From contig NZ_BJDI01000014.1 in assembly GCF_005405065.1 (NCBI RefSeq), positions 19,536 through 83,535 of the forward strand: DNA of 64,000 bases, given 5' to 3'. Shown here in pieces: positions 1-6,890 of the stretch (positions within the stretch are counted from its first letter, which is position 1; each line of letters starts with the position of its first letter). A program made the translations under genes and the position numbers. The DNA comes from Lactiplantibacillus nangangensis (GTDB lineage Bacteria; Bacillota; Bacilli; Lactobacillales; Lactobacillaceae). A model generated the notes under the pieces. The model saw only the letters and a list, made by a program, of their open reading frames with translations. It was not told the DNA's origin and did no database searches.

Positions 1-363
1 CTAATTCTGATTAAAGCTCTTGTTGCTACTCGCTTTTAGCCTTTTAACAAACTATTATTATTCAGGACTGTACAAGTATCAACTTCTCAGTTATCACTAT
101 GGTACACTGTCGGCTCAAAAAAATCAGCTATTACTGCGCATTAATTTCATCAACTAGCTTTCTAACTGTATTTTTCTTCAACCGCACGACATTTTCAATA
201 GCATCGTTATCATTGTTTGTCAGTTACACCCACCAATATCTCGGTTTAACCTTTTACGAATACACTGACTTTAAGTTCCTATCAAAATAAGCCATAAAAA
301 TATCAGTCTAACAGCTGTCTCATTTAGGAGAAGTTGTTAAACTGATTGGCTGCTTCTTCAACT
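1..363. other. AT-rich non-coding stretch
   Basis: No gene is supported here. A 63-codon plus-strand ORF at 99-290 lacks a ribosome binding site and has a composition typical of random AT-rich sequence. The stretch is the downstream flank of the minus-strand operon that ends at 364. No convincing terminator was found. Confidence 0.5.
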
Positions 364-897
364 TTAGGATTCTAAGGGCATCGAATATTTTGTAAATTTG
401 GCAAATTGTTCATTTTCTGGAATTAAGATACTCAACCGAGCCGCTGCTGTCCGATTCCGATAGTCATCAGCTCGGGTCGTGAAATAAAATTGCGCACTTT
501 TTTCAGTTGGATCTTCGACTTCTTTTTGCGTAAACGGCCGGCCATCAAGATGGCGCATCGGAATACTCATGTTGCTATAGCCATACGGAATATTTAGCCA
601 CATCCCATGAGTGATATTATAGTTGCCGCGTTTATTGCCATAATGGCTGGGCTTAAGCTGCTGTATTTTCATGACGACTGCCACTTGCCGCTCATTACCA
701 GACTGAGTAGTTTTAGTTGTTAACACTTTGAAATTCACAGAGTCTGTTTTAACCCACTGGCCTTGTGAAAACATTTTTTCGCGAACGGGATGCTGATCAA
801 CTTGATTAAGGTCATAATAGCGTTTACCTGCCAAGCCAACACCGGCGATTATGATGATAACAACAACCAGCCACCTGAGCGATTTAGACAATTTCAT
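364..897 (-). CDS. membrane-anchored extracellular protein of an ABC operon
   Basis: A 177-residue protein of unrecognised family. It begins with a short basic stretch and one hydrophobic segment (about residues 9-26) that should act as an uncleaved signal anchor or signal peptide. The rest is hydrophilic and probably outside the cell. It overlaps the end of the ABC ATPase gene by 14 bp, so it is the last cistron of a translationally coupled minus-strand operon (secreted peptide, three permeases, ATPase, this protein). By context it may be an accessory or immunity component, which is inference only. No catalytic motif is visible. Confidence 0.7.
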   Translation of the reverse strand: MKLSKSLRWLVVVIIIIAGVGLAGKRYYDLNQVDQHPVREKMFSQGQWVKTDSVNFKVLTTKTTQSGNERQVAVVMKIQQLKPSHYGNKRGNYNITHGMWLNIPYGYSNMSIPMRHLDGRPFTQKEVEDPTEKSAQFYFTTRADDYRNRTAAARLSILIPENEQFAKFTKYSMPLES

Positions 898-1519
898 CCA
901 CAGTCCCAGCCTTTACTTTAATTCGCTTAGTCGCAACCTGTTCAATAAAATCCCGATCGTGTGACGTGATTAAAAATGTTGACCCTACAAGCTGAAGCTT
1001 CTTAATATAGCCAATCAAGTTTTGCACACTAGTTTCATCCAGCGCATTCGTTGGTTCATCCAACACAATCAAGTCGCACTGACCTAACATCGCCTGTGCG
1101 ATGCCTAATTTTTGTTTCATTCCTAACGAAAACTTTCTGACCTTAGTCCGGTTATCAACCGGTAGCTCAAATTGCGTCAACAATTGCCGAATAGCCGTCT
1201 CATCAACATTTTCAAGCAAGTCTGCAATCAACTGTAAGTTTTTAAATGCCGAAAATTCGGTTAATACACTCGGCGTTTCAATCAAGACCCCCGCCCGGAT
1301 TGGATAACGTCCACTAACAGTCACCTTGGAACCATTAACGGTAACCGTCCCAGTCGTTTTAATCAGACCCAAGATGGCTTTTAAAATTAACGTTTTCCCA
1401 GAACCATTAATCCCCTCTAAAGTGGTCACCGACCCTTCTTCAGCCACAAATGATACATTGGTCAGCAATTGTTTACCAGTAATGGTTTTGCCAACATGAT
1501 CTAATTCAATCAGTGCCAT
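884..1519 (-). CDS. ABC transporter ATP-binding protein
   Basis: A 211-residue ATPase subunit that should energise the permeases encoded just upstream. Visible motifs are Walker A GINGSGKT (about residue 36), signature-like FSLGMKQKLGIAQAM, Walker B LIVLDEPTNALDE and the switch histidine in SHDRD. The degenerate signature FSLGMKQ is typical of bacitracin/lantibiotic-type (BcrA/LanF-like) immunity or export ATPases. Translation could begin six codons earlier at 1537, but the ATG at 1519 is preceded by GGAAGTGAG, which overlaps the stop of the preceding permease gene, so 1519 is preferred. The protein probably works with the products at 1528-3701. Confidence 0.85.
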   Translation of the reverse strand: MALIELDHVGKTITGKQLLTNVSFVAEEGSVTTLEGINGSGKTLILKAILGLIKTTGTVTVNGSKVTVSGRYPIRAGVLIETPSVLTEFSAFKNLQLIADLLENVDETAIRQLLTQFELPVDNRTKVRKFSLGMKQKLGIAQAMLGQCDLIVLDEPTNALDETSVQNLIGYIKKLQLVGSTFLITSHDRDFIEQVATKRIKVKAGTVDEIV

Positions 1520-1527
1520 ATTTTCAC

Positions 1528-2238
1528 TCACTTCCATTCAGTCTTGCCATAAATGCCAACGTACAACATGCCAATAATTAAGTCACTAATGACCAATAGC
1601 CAAGATAACCCCGGCTTTAATCCCAACAACCTCGGCCACATCGTCAAGTTGATTGGGTTGATGAGACTGACCGTAAAGACCGTATAAGTGAGTAATACAA
1701 TCGGTAAAAGCAATCCCCCAACTGGATGAATCCAGCCTGCAAACTGCTGTATTAACGCAAGTAACATCAATACCCAAAATAATTGCCAGCCAAAGTTAAG
1801 ATAAGTCACCAGTATCTGTTGCCAGTCAATTTTCGATCGAAATAGCTCAACACTAAGTCCGATTAGCTGGACAGTACAAACATAACTAAAGTTGACACCG
1901 CTCATTAAAATAAGATTATTGAGCCCAAACTGGCACTTAGTGTACCCATACCCTTTAACTTTAATAAACAGGTTCACCCACAGTTGTTTAAAACTATCCC
2001 CCACGATAAACGCAGGAAAAATCAGCAATAACAACCAAAACGGTGGTAAATACGGATAGCCTTGTTGAACCGCCGTGAAATCAGGACCAGTAATCGTTGC
2101 CCTTAAAATTGAAATACGCATCGGTAATTGACTCGTGTGAACGAGAATTAGGACTAGATAACCGCCAAGTAACCAATACAATCGTTTAGAGATCAGTGAC
2201 CAAAAATAGAGCCATTGACTATATAGCAACTTTTTCAT
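1528..2238 (-). CDS. ABC-2-like membrane permease subunit
   Basis: A 236-residue integral membrane protein with about six hydrophobic segments and no soluble domain. It is the third of three consecutive polytopic proteins directly upstream of the ABC ATPase gene, with 1 bp between it and the preceding permease. No family-specific motif is recognised. The role as membrane part of an ABC exporter or immunity pump comes from topology and operon position. Confidence 0.65.
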   Translation of the reverse strand: MKKLLYSQWLYFWSLISKRLYWLLGGYLVLILVHTSQLPMRISILRATITGPDFTAVQQGYPYLPPFWLLLLIFPAFIVGDSFKQLWVNLFIKVKGYGYTKCQFGLNNLILMSGVNFSYVCTVQLIGLSVELFRSKIDWQQILVTYLNFGWQLFWVLMLLALIQQFAGWIHPVGGLLLPIVLLTYTVFTVSLINPINLTMWPRLLGLKPGLSWLLVISDLIIGMLYVGIYGKTEWK

Positions 2239-2239
2239 C

Positions 2240-2920
2240 TTAGTAATCTCGCTGCTTGATCAAAATCAATAACAGTTGCATCAATACGTACAGGATTAAC
2301 ATCAATATACCCCAGCTAGCGAACTTATTGATTGGTGCTTGCGATGCAGTAAATTGCCAAAACGGCATCGATAGTTTGTTCAAATATAGTGAAAAGAAAA
2401 TCATATTGGCACCTAGCACGACCGTTGCGCCAATCAATTTACTTTTCGTCAGCTGAAAAGCTACCAGTGCAACGATCACCAGTACCATTTGATTTCCAAG
2501 AACTTCAAATGTGCTGAATATCAAAACAAGTGCTGCTTGGAAATTGATCATAATGCCAATATGCCAGCTCATGACTAACGTTGTCACCGCCCAAGGAAGC
2601 CAAAGCGCTGTCTGAACCAATGTGCTCTGTATTACCCACTGCTGGTATAGCGTTTTACGGCAGCCAGAAATTAAATAATCGACTTGTCGATAGCTTAATT
2701 GTGTGATACTAATGAGCGCTGTGACTGGTAAATAAACTAACCCTAGCAAGTAGGCATCAAACCAGGTAACGTACACGTTAGCAAAGGTGGCTGGTACTTG
2801 GTTGATCATCATTAGCTTACTGACAACCATCAACATTATTAAGCCATAGGTGACGCTCATTGGTTTTAGAAATAGTGGTAAATATCGGACTTGTTGCCGA
2901 CCAATCTTATAAATCTGCAA
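2240..2920 (-). CDS. ABC-2-like membrane permease subunit
   Basis: A 226-residue polytopic protein with roughly six transmembrane segments. The start appears to be TTG at 2920, preceded by GGAGCGAG, and overlaps the upstream permease gene by 14 bp, which points to translational coupling. It sits in the middle of the permease trio of the minus-strand ABC operon. Function is assigned by context only; no conserved motif identifies a substrate. Confidence 0.6.
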   Translation of the reverse strand: MQIYKIGRQQVRYLPLFLKPMSVTYGLIMLMVVSKLMMINQVPATFANVYVTWFDAYLLGLVYLPVTALISITQLSYRQVDYLISGCRKTLYQQWVIQSTLVQTALWLPWAVTTLVMSWHIGIMINFQAALVLIFSTFEVLGNQMVLVIVALVAFQLTKSKLIGATVVLGANMIFFSLYLNKLSMPFWQFTASQAPINKFASWGILMLILYVLMQLLLILIKQRDY

Positions 2921-3701
2921 GTTTTCTCGCTCCGATCCGCGTTAAGACGCCAATAAGACCGATCATAACCAACGTCAGGATAATCATCCCCACGAAACTC
3001 GTATTTGAAGTCGCTGATTGCTTTAAGAAATCCATTGGTGCAAAGCTTCCCGAAAAAAAGTGAAGCTCTTGAATGAGTAGTAATCCTAATTGTAGCAACA
3101 GACCGGTACTTAATGCCAAGAACCGATTTTTCAAATGTAGTGACATGGCGGTGATAAACGTTGCAAAGAGACCACCCCAAAGAAGTACCAAGCTGATGTT
3201 CAACAACGAATGTACCCAAGGATGTTGATAATACAAGCCAACACCAAAAGTATTCGCGTGTATCACTAAGATATTCTGATTCAATAAATTATCTGGAACA
3301 ATGCTTGGGTAGAACAAGGCAAAGAAGCTAATATTTAGAAGCAACGGCAATGCAACAATTAGCCCACCCAGAATAAATGACCACGCATAATAGGTAGCGA
3401 CAACTTTTGCCAATACCCCTTTTAATCTTAGTTGCATCAAATAACCATTTTCAGCATCTTTTTTCAACAACGTTGCAGCTGGTAATGCCGCTAGCAACGG
3501 GATAACTAAATAATAGGTCACAGCTGCAAAATTGAACCCATCAACGCCCATCCAGAGCGTGAAGGGCGAGTCCAAAAAAATATTTTTTTGACCCAAGTGT
3601 GACCGTAACCGCTGATATAGCTGAATCATTGGCAATACCAATGCCAGCATGACCGAGAACAAAAGTGCTTGTTTATTAAATCGATGCCACAAGTTAATCA
3701 C
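2907..3701 (-). CDS. ABC-2-like membrane permease subunit
   Basis: A 264-residue polytopic membrane protein with about six hydrophobic helices. It starts with GTG at 3701 behind a strong Shine-Dalgarno (AAAGGAGG, 7 bp spacing). It is the first of three membrane proteins that follow the small secreted protein gene at 3770-4187, and the C-terminus overlaps the next cistron. The pattern of small secreted protein, several permeases and one ATPase resembles bacteriocin-associated ABC loci, but the substrate is unknown. Confidence 0.65.
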   Translation of the reverse strand: MINLWHRFNKQALLFSVMLALVLPMIQLYQRLRSHLGQKNIFLDSPFTLWMGVDGFNFAAVTYYLVIPLLAALPAATLLKKDAENGYLMQLRLKGVLAKVVATYYAWSFILGGLIVALPLLLNISFFALFYPSIVPDNLLNQNILVIHANTFGVGLYYQHPWVHSLLNISLVLLWGGLFATFITAMSLHLKNRFLALSTGLLLQLGLLLIQELHFFSGSFAPMDFLKQSATSNTSFVGMIILTLVMIGLIGVLTRIGARKLADL

Positions 3702-3736
3702 AGTTTTTCCTCCTTTAGATTACTTTGAAGCGATAT

Positions 3737-3761
3737 GTATAGTGTGGAGATGAGACTATAC
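3737..3761 (-). other. intercistronic hairpin
   Basis: Inverted repeat GTATAGT / ACTATAC around an 11-base loop, between the secreted-protein gene and the first permease gene. There is no T-tract, so it is more likely an RNA processing or stability hairpin, or a weak attenuator, than a full terminator. Confidence 0.4.
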
Positions 3762-3769
3762 TTTAGTAG

Positions 3770-4187
3770 TTAAACACTGTCTGGGCTCCAAACACCTGCT
3801 GCTGACAAGTTCTTGATACTTGTACTATTAATCCGCACAGAAATTCCTGATCCATACTCTTCAACTGCCGTATTCCATAAGTAATCAACTTGCCCTTTGT
3901 ATGAGTTATAGGCATGATCATGATTGACAGCAGTCCCGTCACCAAGTGCAGCCCAAATCCTAATATAATCGCCATCACCCGACATATACGTCGTATGATT
4001 GTAGTACGATGTTGTATCAGTCTTAATACGCACAGGTGTATTATCGTTTTGGCTCCAAAATCTATACTCATTGCTCCAGTTAGGAATCTCCGAAATTAGA
4101 GGCTTGTACATTAAAAGCACCAACACCTAATCCAGTAAAGACAATTGCTGTTGCTGCAACCAGTCCCATTTTCTTAAATACAGTCAT
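3770..4187 (-). pseudogene. small secreted protein (DUF2712-like), frameshifted
   Basis: A clear signal peptide begins at ATG 4187 after AAAGGAGTG (basic MTVFKK, hydrophobic core, cleavage near NVQA-SN). That frame stops at TAA 4080-4082 after 35 codons. The rest of a secreted domain continues without a break in the +1 frame to 3770 (from NWSNEYRFW to AGVWSPDSV). Skipping one base at TCC-TAA-C joins the two parts as SNFGDS-NWSNEY. The joined product would be about 138 residues. The C-terminal pattern (GDGDYIRIW, YGSGISVRI, AGVWSPDS) loosely resembles DUF2712 small secreted proteins found beside ABC transporters. It may be an inactivated gene, a sequencing error or a programmed shift. Confidence 0.6.
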
Positions 4188-4787
4188 TTTGTCACTCCTT
4201 TTTCCCCCCTCATCTCCACAAACGTAATATACAGGAAAACATCATTGACGTAAAATATCTTTTTAAGCAGCTCTTCTTAATATAACTATTATAATGATCA
4301 CTTTTATATACAAGCGTACAAGCGTCCTTAACTTGCCATTTGTTTTTTTATTTTGTTGTCATGGCATACAATTATTCCTAGCAAGGATGTCTTTTTAAAA
4401 TTTGTTCAACAATCATTATCCTTAAGAATTAACATAATCTGCATATATCTCTTCAATTATATATGGATCATTCATTAGAAATTTATTACTTTATTTTAGA
4501 TACCTTAAAACAATCGATAACTCTAACGATCACTATCCAATGACCCAATATATTCAATGAGCTCTCCTAACAAACACTACAAAATTAGTACTACACGTTA
4601 TAAGAATAATTGCCATACCGCCTCGAGCAACCACATACTTCTAGAATATAAAGTTTCAAAATAATTTTCACCTACTTTATTACATTATATGGTGTTTACA
4701 CCCTGACAATAAATAGACATTTTTATACCTAGGCTCTATACTTCCAATCAATAAATGTTGTCGGTGATTTTTGGGAGGATAACTGTT
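4188..4787. other. AT-rich divergent intergenic region
   Basis: About 600 bp of markedly AT-rich sequence between the minus-strand ABC operon and the plus-strand small membrane ORFs. It must carry the promoter of the ABC operon near 4200-4300, but I could not choose one confidently among the many TATAAT-like strings. No gene, repeat or clear operator was recognised. Confidence 0.45.
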
Positions 4788-5048
4788 ATGAAAATGATAA
4801 AGATTTTTCTTAATGCATATTTTAAAAATGGCCTTTTATTTCTTATAATAATTTATTTAATCACAGCTCCACGGGCAGGCCCTTTTGTATTTCGTTGGAA
4901 TATTCAAAACTTATATTTAACTTGTGCCTACTTGATGTTCTATCCACTAATAATCCTAGCAAGTCCAAAGCAGATAGTTCAGAAAATAAAGTTCACCTCC
5001 GTAGCATCAAAATCATATAATCAAGATATTAAGGATATTCCAAGCTAG
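4788..5048 (+). CDS. small membrane protein, unknown
   Basis: An 86-residue protein starting at ATG 4788 behind GGGAGGAT; an earlier in-frame ATG at 4755 has no ribosome binding site. It has two hydrophobic segments (about residues 8-28 and 40-58) and a polar C-terminus. No family is recognised. It lies in the AT-rich accessory block between the ABC operon and the microcin-like cluster, so it may belong to either or be a remnant. Confidence 0.45.
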   Translation: MKMIKIFLNAYFKNGLLFLIIIYLITAPRAGPFVFRWNIQNLYLTCAYLMFYPLIILASPKQIVQKIKFTSVASKSYNQDIKDIPS

Positions 5049-5078
5049 GAAAGAAGAACATGGAGTACCATTAATCCA

Positions 5079-5432
5079 ATGATCAGCAATCGCAGTATTA
5101 TGATACAAAATAGTGCTTCGGATGATTTTATTTCTGGTATTGTAAACTTTCTTGTTCGGGGTATGGTGCTAATTTTTTCTGGACCAATCTTGTTATTCAT
5201 ATATTCCAAATCATTGCTTAAAAATCGATGTACTAACTATGAAAAAAATAAATTACTGTTATTATTGCCAATTATTGCTTTATCAATTCTTGGAAGTAGC
5301 TTAACAGCACATGCAGCAACCCATTTCTACACAGTAAAATTACAAAATGCTTCATCACATTACGAATTGCCAGTAGGATTTGGCGAAGATGATGGTGATG
5401 GTGATGGTAATATCGTCTGGCCTGTCCAATAG
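5079..5432 (+). CDS. small membrane/secreted protein with acidic tail, possibly frameshifted
   Basis: A 117-codon ORF. The first half holds one hydrophobic helix. The second half looks like an independent signal peptide (LLLLLPIIALSILGSSL, cleavage near AHA-A) followed by a 38-residue tail rich in Asp and Gly and ending IVWPVQ. An ATG at 5239 lies directly before a run of seven A residues in the other frame; one extra A would give a clean 64-codon secreted peptide starting MKKNKLLLLL. No strong ribosome binding site precedes either start. No homologous family is recognised. Confidence 0.4.
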   Translation: MISNRSIMIQNSASDDFISGIVNFLVRGMVLIFSGPILLFIYSKSLLKNRCTNYEKNKLLLLLPIIALSILGSSLTAHAATHFYTVKLQNASSHYELPVGFGEDDGDGDGNIVWPVQ

Positions 5433-5624
5433 TCTAAATATAGAAGACTAATCTGCGTCATTCTGACCCCAGTTGATTCACGAAAAGTAGTTCAGGACCT
5501 TTGAATCGTTAGACGATAAGGCACCGAGCTATTTTTCATGAGTAAGCTGGTATATTCTTTGTTTCTTAATATTATTAACAATTGTTCCATATTGTTACTG
5601 ATCATTGACTGTGGTTAAATCACG

Positions 5625-5647
5625 TTATAACAACCGGTTGTTATAAT
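5625..5647 (+). promoter_or_regulatory. extended -10 promoter overlapped by a perfect 22-bp palindrome
   Basis: TATAAT at 5642-5647 is preceded by TG at the extended -10 position (TGTTATAAT), 25 bp upstream of the start codon of the 20-codon peptide gene. The palindrome occupies 5625-5646, with half-site TTATAACAACC repeated in inverted orientation with no mismatch or spacer. A repressor bound here would cover the -10. No regulator gene is adjacent, so the protein that reads it is unknown. Confidence 0.65.
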
Positions 5648-5672
5648 TTAGATTGAGAAGAGAGAGATAGGT

Positions 5673-5735
5673 ATGGACATTCAAGAAGTTATTGAAGTAC
5701 ATGAGAGTCTTCAAAATCGTGTTGGTGGGCAATAA
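5673..5735 (+). CDS. candidate 20-residue precursor peptide of a microcin-C-like cluster
   Basis: A 20-codon ORF (begins MDIQEVIEV, ends QNRVGGQ) preceded by a purine-rich AGAGAGATAGG ribosome binding site and an extended -10 promoter. It is followed 20 bp later by an intrinsic terminator, then by a ThiF/MccB-type adenylating enzyme and an MFS exporter. In microcin C clusters a very short mccA gene sits in exactly this position, and MccB attaches a nucleotide to the C-terminal Asn. Here the C-terminus is Gly-Gly-Gln, so the chemistry could differ. It is too short for ordinary gene finders. Identity as a precursor is inference from layout. Confidence 0.6.
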   Translation: MDIQEVIEVHESLQNRVGGQ

Positions 5736-5755
5736 TATTTTAGTTGAACTAGAGG

Positions 5756-5794
5756 GTGTCTATTCAAGTGTGATTTTGAGTAGACACTTTTTTT
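5756..5794 (+). terminator. intrinsic terminator between peptide gene and mccB-like gene
   Basis: A 12-bp stem (GTGTCTATTCAA with its complement, one G-T pair), 8-base loop and a run of seven T residues. It lies between the peptide stop codon and the enzyme gene, 15 bp before the enzyme start codon. In the E. coli microcin C operon a terminator in the same place makes abundant short peptide transcript while partial read-through feeds mccB; the same logic probably applies here. Confidence 0.85.
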
Positions 5795-5809
5795 ATAGGA
5801 GGGTTATAA

Positions 5810-6868
5810 ATGAATTTTAATAAACCAATGATGAAGCCAATGCTGATTCCATTCATTAATGAAGAACATACAGGTATCAGAATAGGTGGGTTTCAAGCAA
5901 GAATTGCTAGAGACATTATTGTAAGTAACCCACAGGAATTCTTAGGATTTCTGAAAGACTTAAATGGTGAAAACACTTTGGACATATTGCAGCAAAAATA
6001 TAACTTAAATAGCCTTCAAATGAATAACCTATTGCAAAAGCTAAAAGAGTGTGGGGCAATCTATGAAAATAATAGTAAAAACTTCTCTGAAAAAGAAATA
6101 AGACTCTATAATAGAAACATCAATTTTTTTGCATGGATAGATATTGTAGGAAAGTATTACAATTACTGGGATGTTCAAGAAACGTTAAAAAAGAGTAAGG
6201 TGTTACTCCTCGGTGCTGGTGGTACAGGGAGTAATACTGCTCTAAACCTAGCCCGACTCGGATTTGGAACTATTACTATTATTGATGGCGATAATGTCGA
6301 GGAATCTAACTTAAATCGTCAAACGTATTCACAAGCTGATATTGGTCTTTCTAAGGTTCAAGTGTTAAAAAAACACTTAGAATCAATTAATCCAATGATT
6401 AAAATTGTGCAAAAGAAATGTTGGATAGATACTTTGAATGATCTTACGAAGTTAGGATCTAACTTTGATATTCTGCTTGATTGTATTGACAAGCCCGAAA
6501 ATTTACCAACAATTCTGGATAAGTATTGTAAGGAAACAGGTACACCATGGGTTTTAGGGGGGTATGCAAGTACTGTCATAAATCATGCGATTTTTGATGG
6601 CTCAACTGTTGGATTTGATGAGTTAGTTAAACGCGACCGCGAAAAATATTTGGCATCTCGTGAAATCTTCAAAAACACTTTTTGGAAATGGGATAATGCA
6701 ATTATTTCTCCTATAGCTAATATTTCTGGTAGTATTTCAAGTTTGTATGCACTATACTATGTGACCAGTCTTAAAAAGTTAAAAATGGGCATTGTACAGC
6801 ACATTGATTTCTTTAATTTACAAAACTTAGCCTACTTTTCTTATATATTAGGTGATAGTCAAAAATAA
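5810..6868 (+). CDS. ThiF/MccB-type peptide adenylating enzyme
   Basis: 352 residues, close to the length of E. coli MccB. Residues 1-85 look like a winged-helix peptide-binding (RRE-like) domain (TLDILQQKYNLNSLQ region). Residues 125-350 form an E1-like adenylation domain: GAGGTGSN at 135-142, DGDNVEESNLNRQ at 159-171 with the Arg finger, Lys182, and LLDCIDKPEN with Asp224/Asp227 for Mg-ATP. The paired CxxC zinc motifs of MoeB, ThiF and E. coli MccB are absent. Expected role: ATP-dependent activation of the C-terminus of the upstream 20-residue peptide. Strong ribosome binding site AGGAGGG. It could instead be a cyclodehydratase-partner-type E1 protein, but no YcaO gene is nearby. Confidence 0.75.
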   Translation: MNFNKPMMKPMLIPFINEEHTGIRIGGFQARIARDIIVSNPQEFLGFLKDLNGENTLDILQQKYNLNSLQMNNLLQKLKECGAIYENNSKNFSEKEIRLYNRNINFFAWIDIVGKYYNYWDVQETLKKSKVLLLGAGGTGSNTALNLARLGFGTITIIDGDNVEESNLNRQTYSQADIGLSKVQVLKKHLESINPMIKIVQKKCWIDTLNDLTKLGSNFDILLDCIDKPENLPTILDKYCKETGTPWVLGGYASTVINHAIFDGSTVGFDELVKRDREKYLASREIFKNTFWKWDNAIISPIANISGSISSLYALYYVTSLKKLKMGIVQHIDFFNLQNLAYFSYILGDSQK

Positions 6869-6890
6869 AGGCGTCAGGAAGTGATCGTTG

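Noticed and set aside
99..290. 63-codon plus-strand ORF
   Set aside because: No ribosome binding site, random-like composition, no recognisable protein features.
3770..4187. Assignment of the secreted protein to the lactococcin 972 family
   Set aside because: The Trp/Gly/His/Tyr spacing of lactococcin 972 is absent; resemblance to DUF2712-type secreted proteins is better though still weak.
5539..5619. 26-codon hydrophobic ORF (MSKLVYSLF...) before the peptide promoter
   Set aside because: No ribosome binding site, and it ends at the putative promoter; probably chance.
5701..5817. Alternative short ORF starting at the ATG at 5701 in the next frame, which begins MRVFKIV
   Set aside because: It runs through the terminator into the enzyme ribosome binding site and has no ribosome binding site of its own, so it is unlikely to be the precursor.
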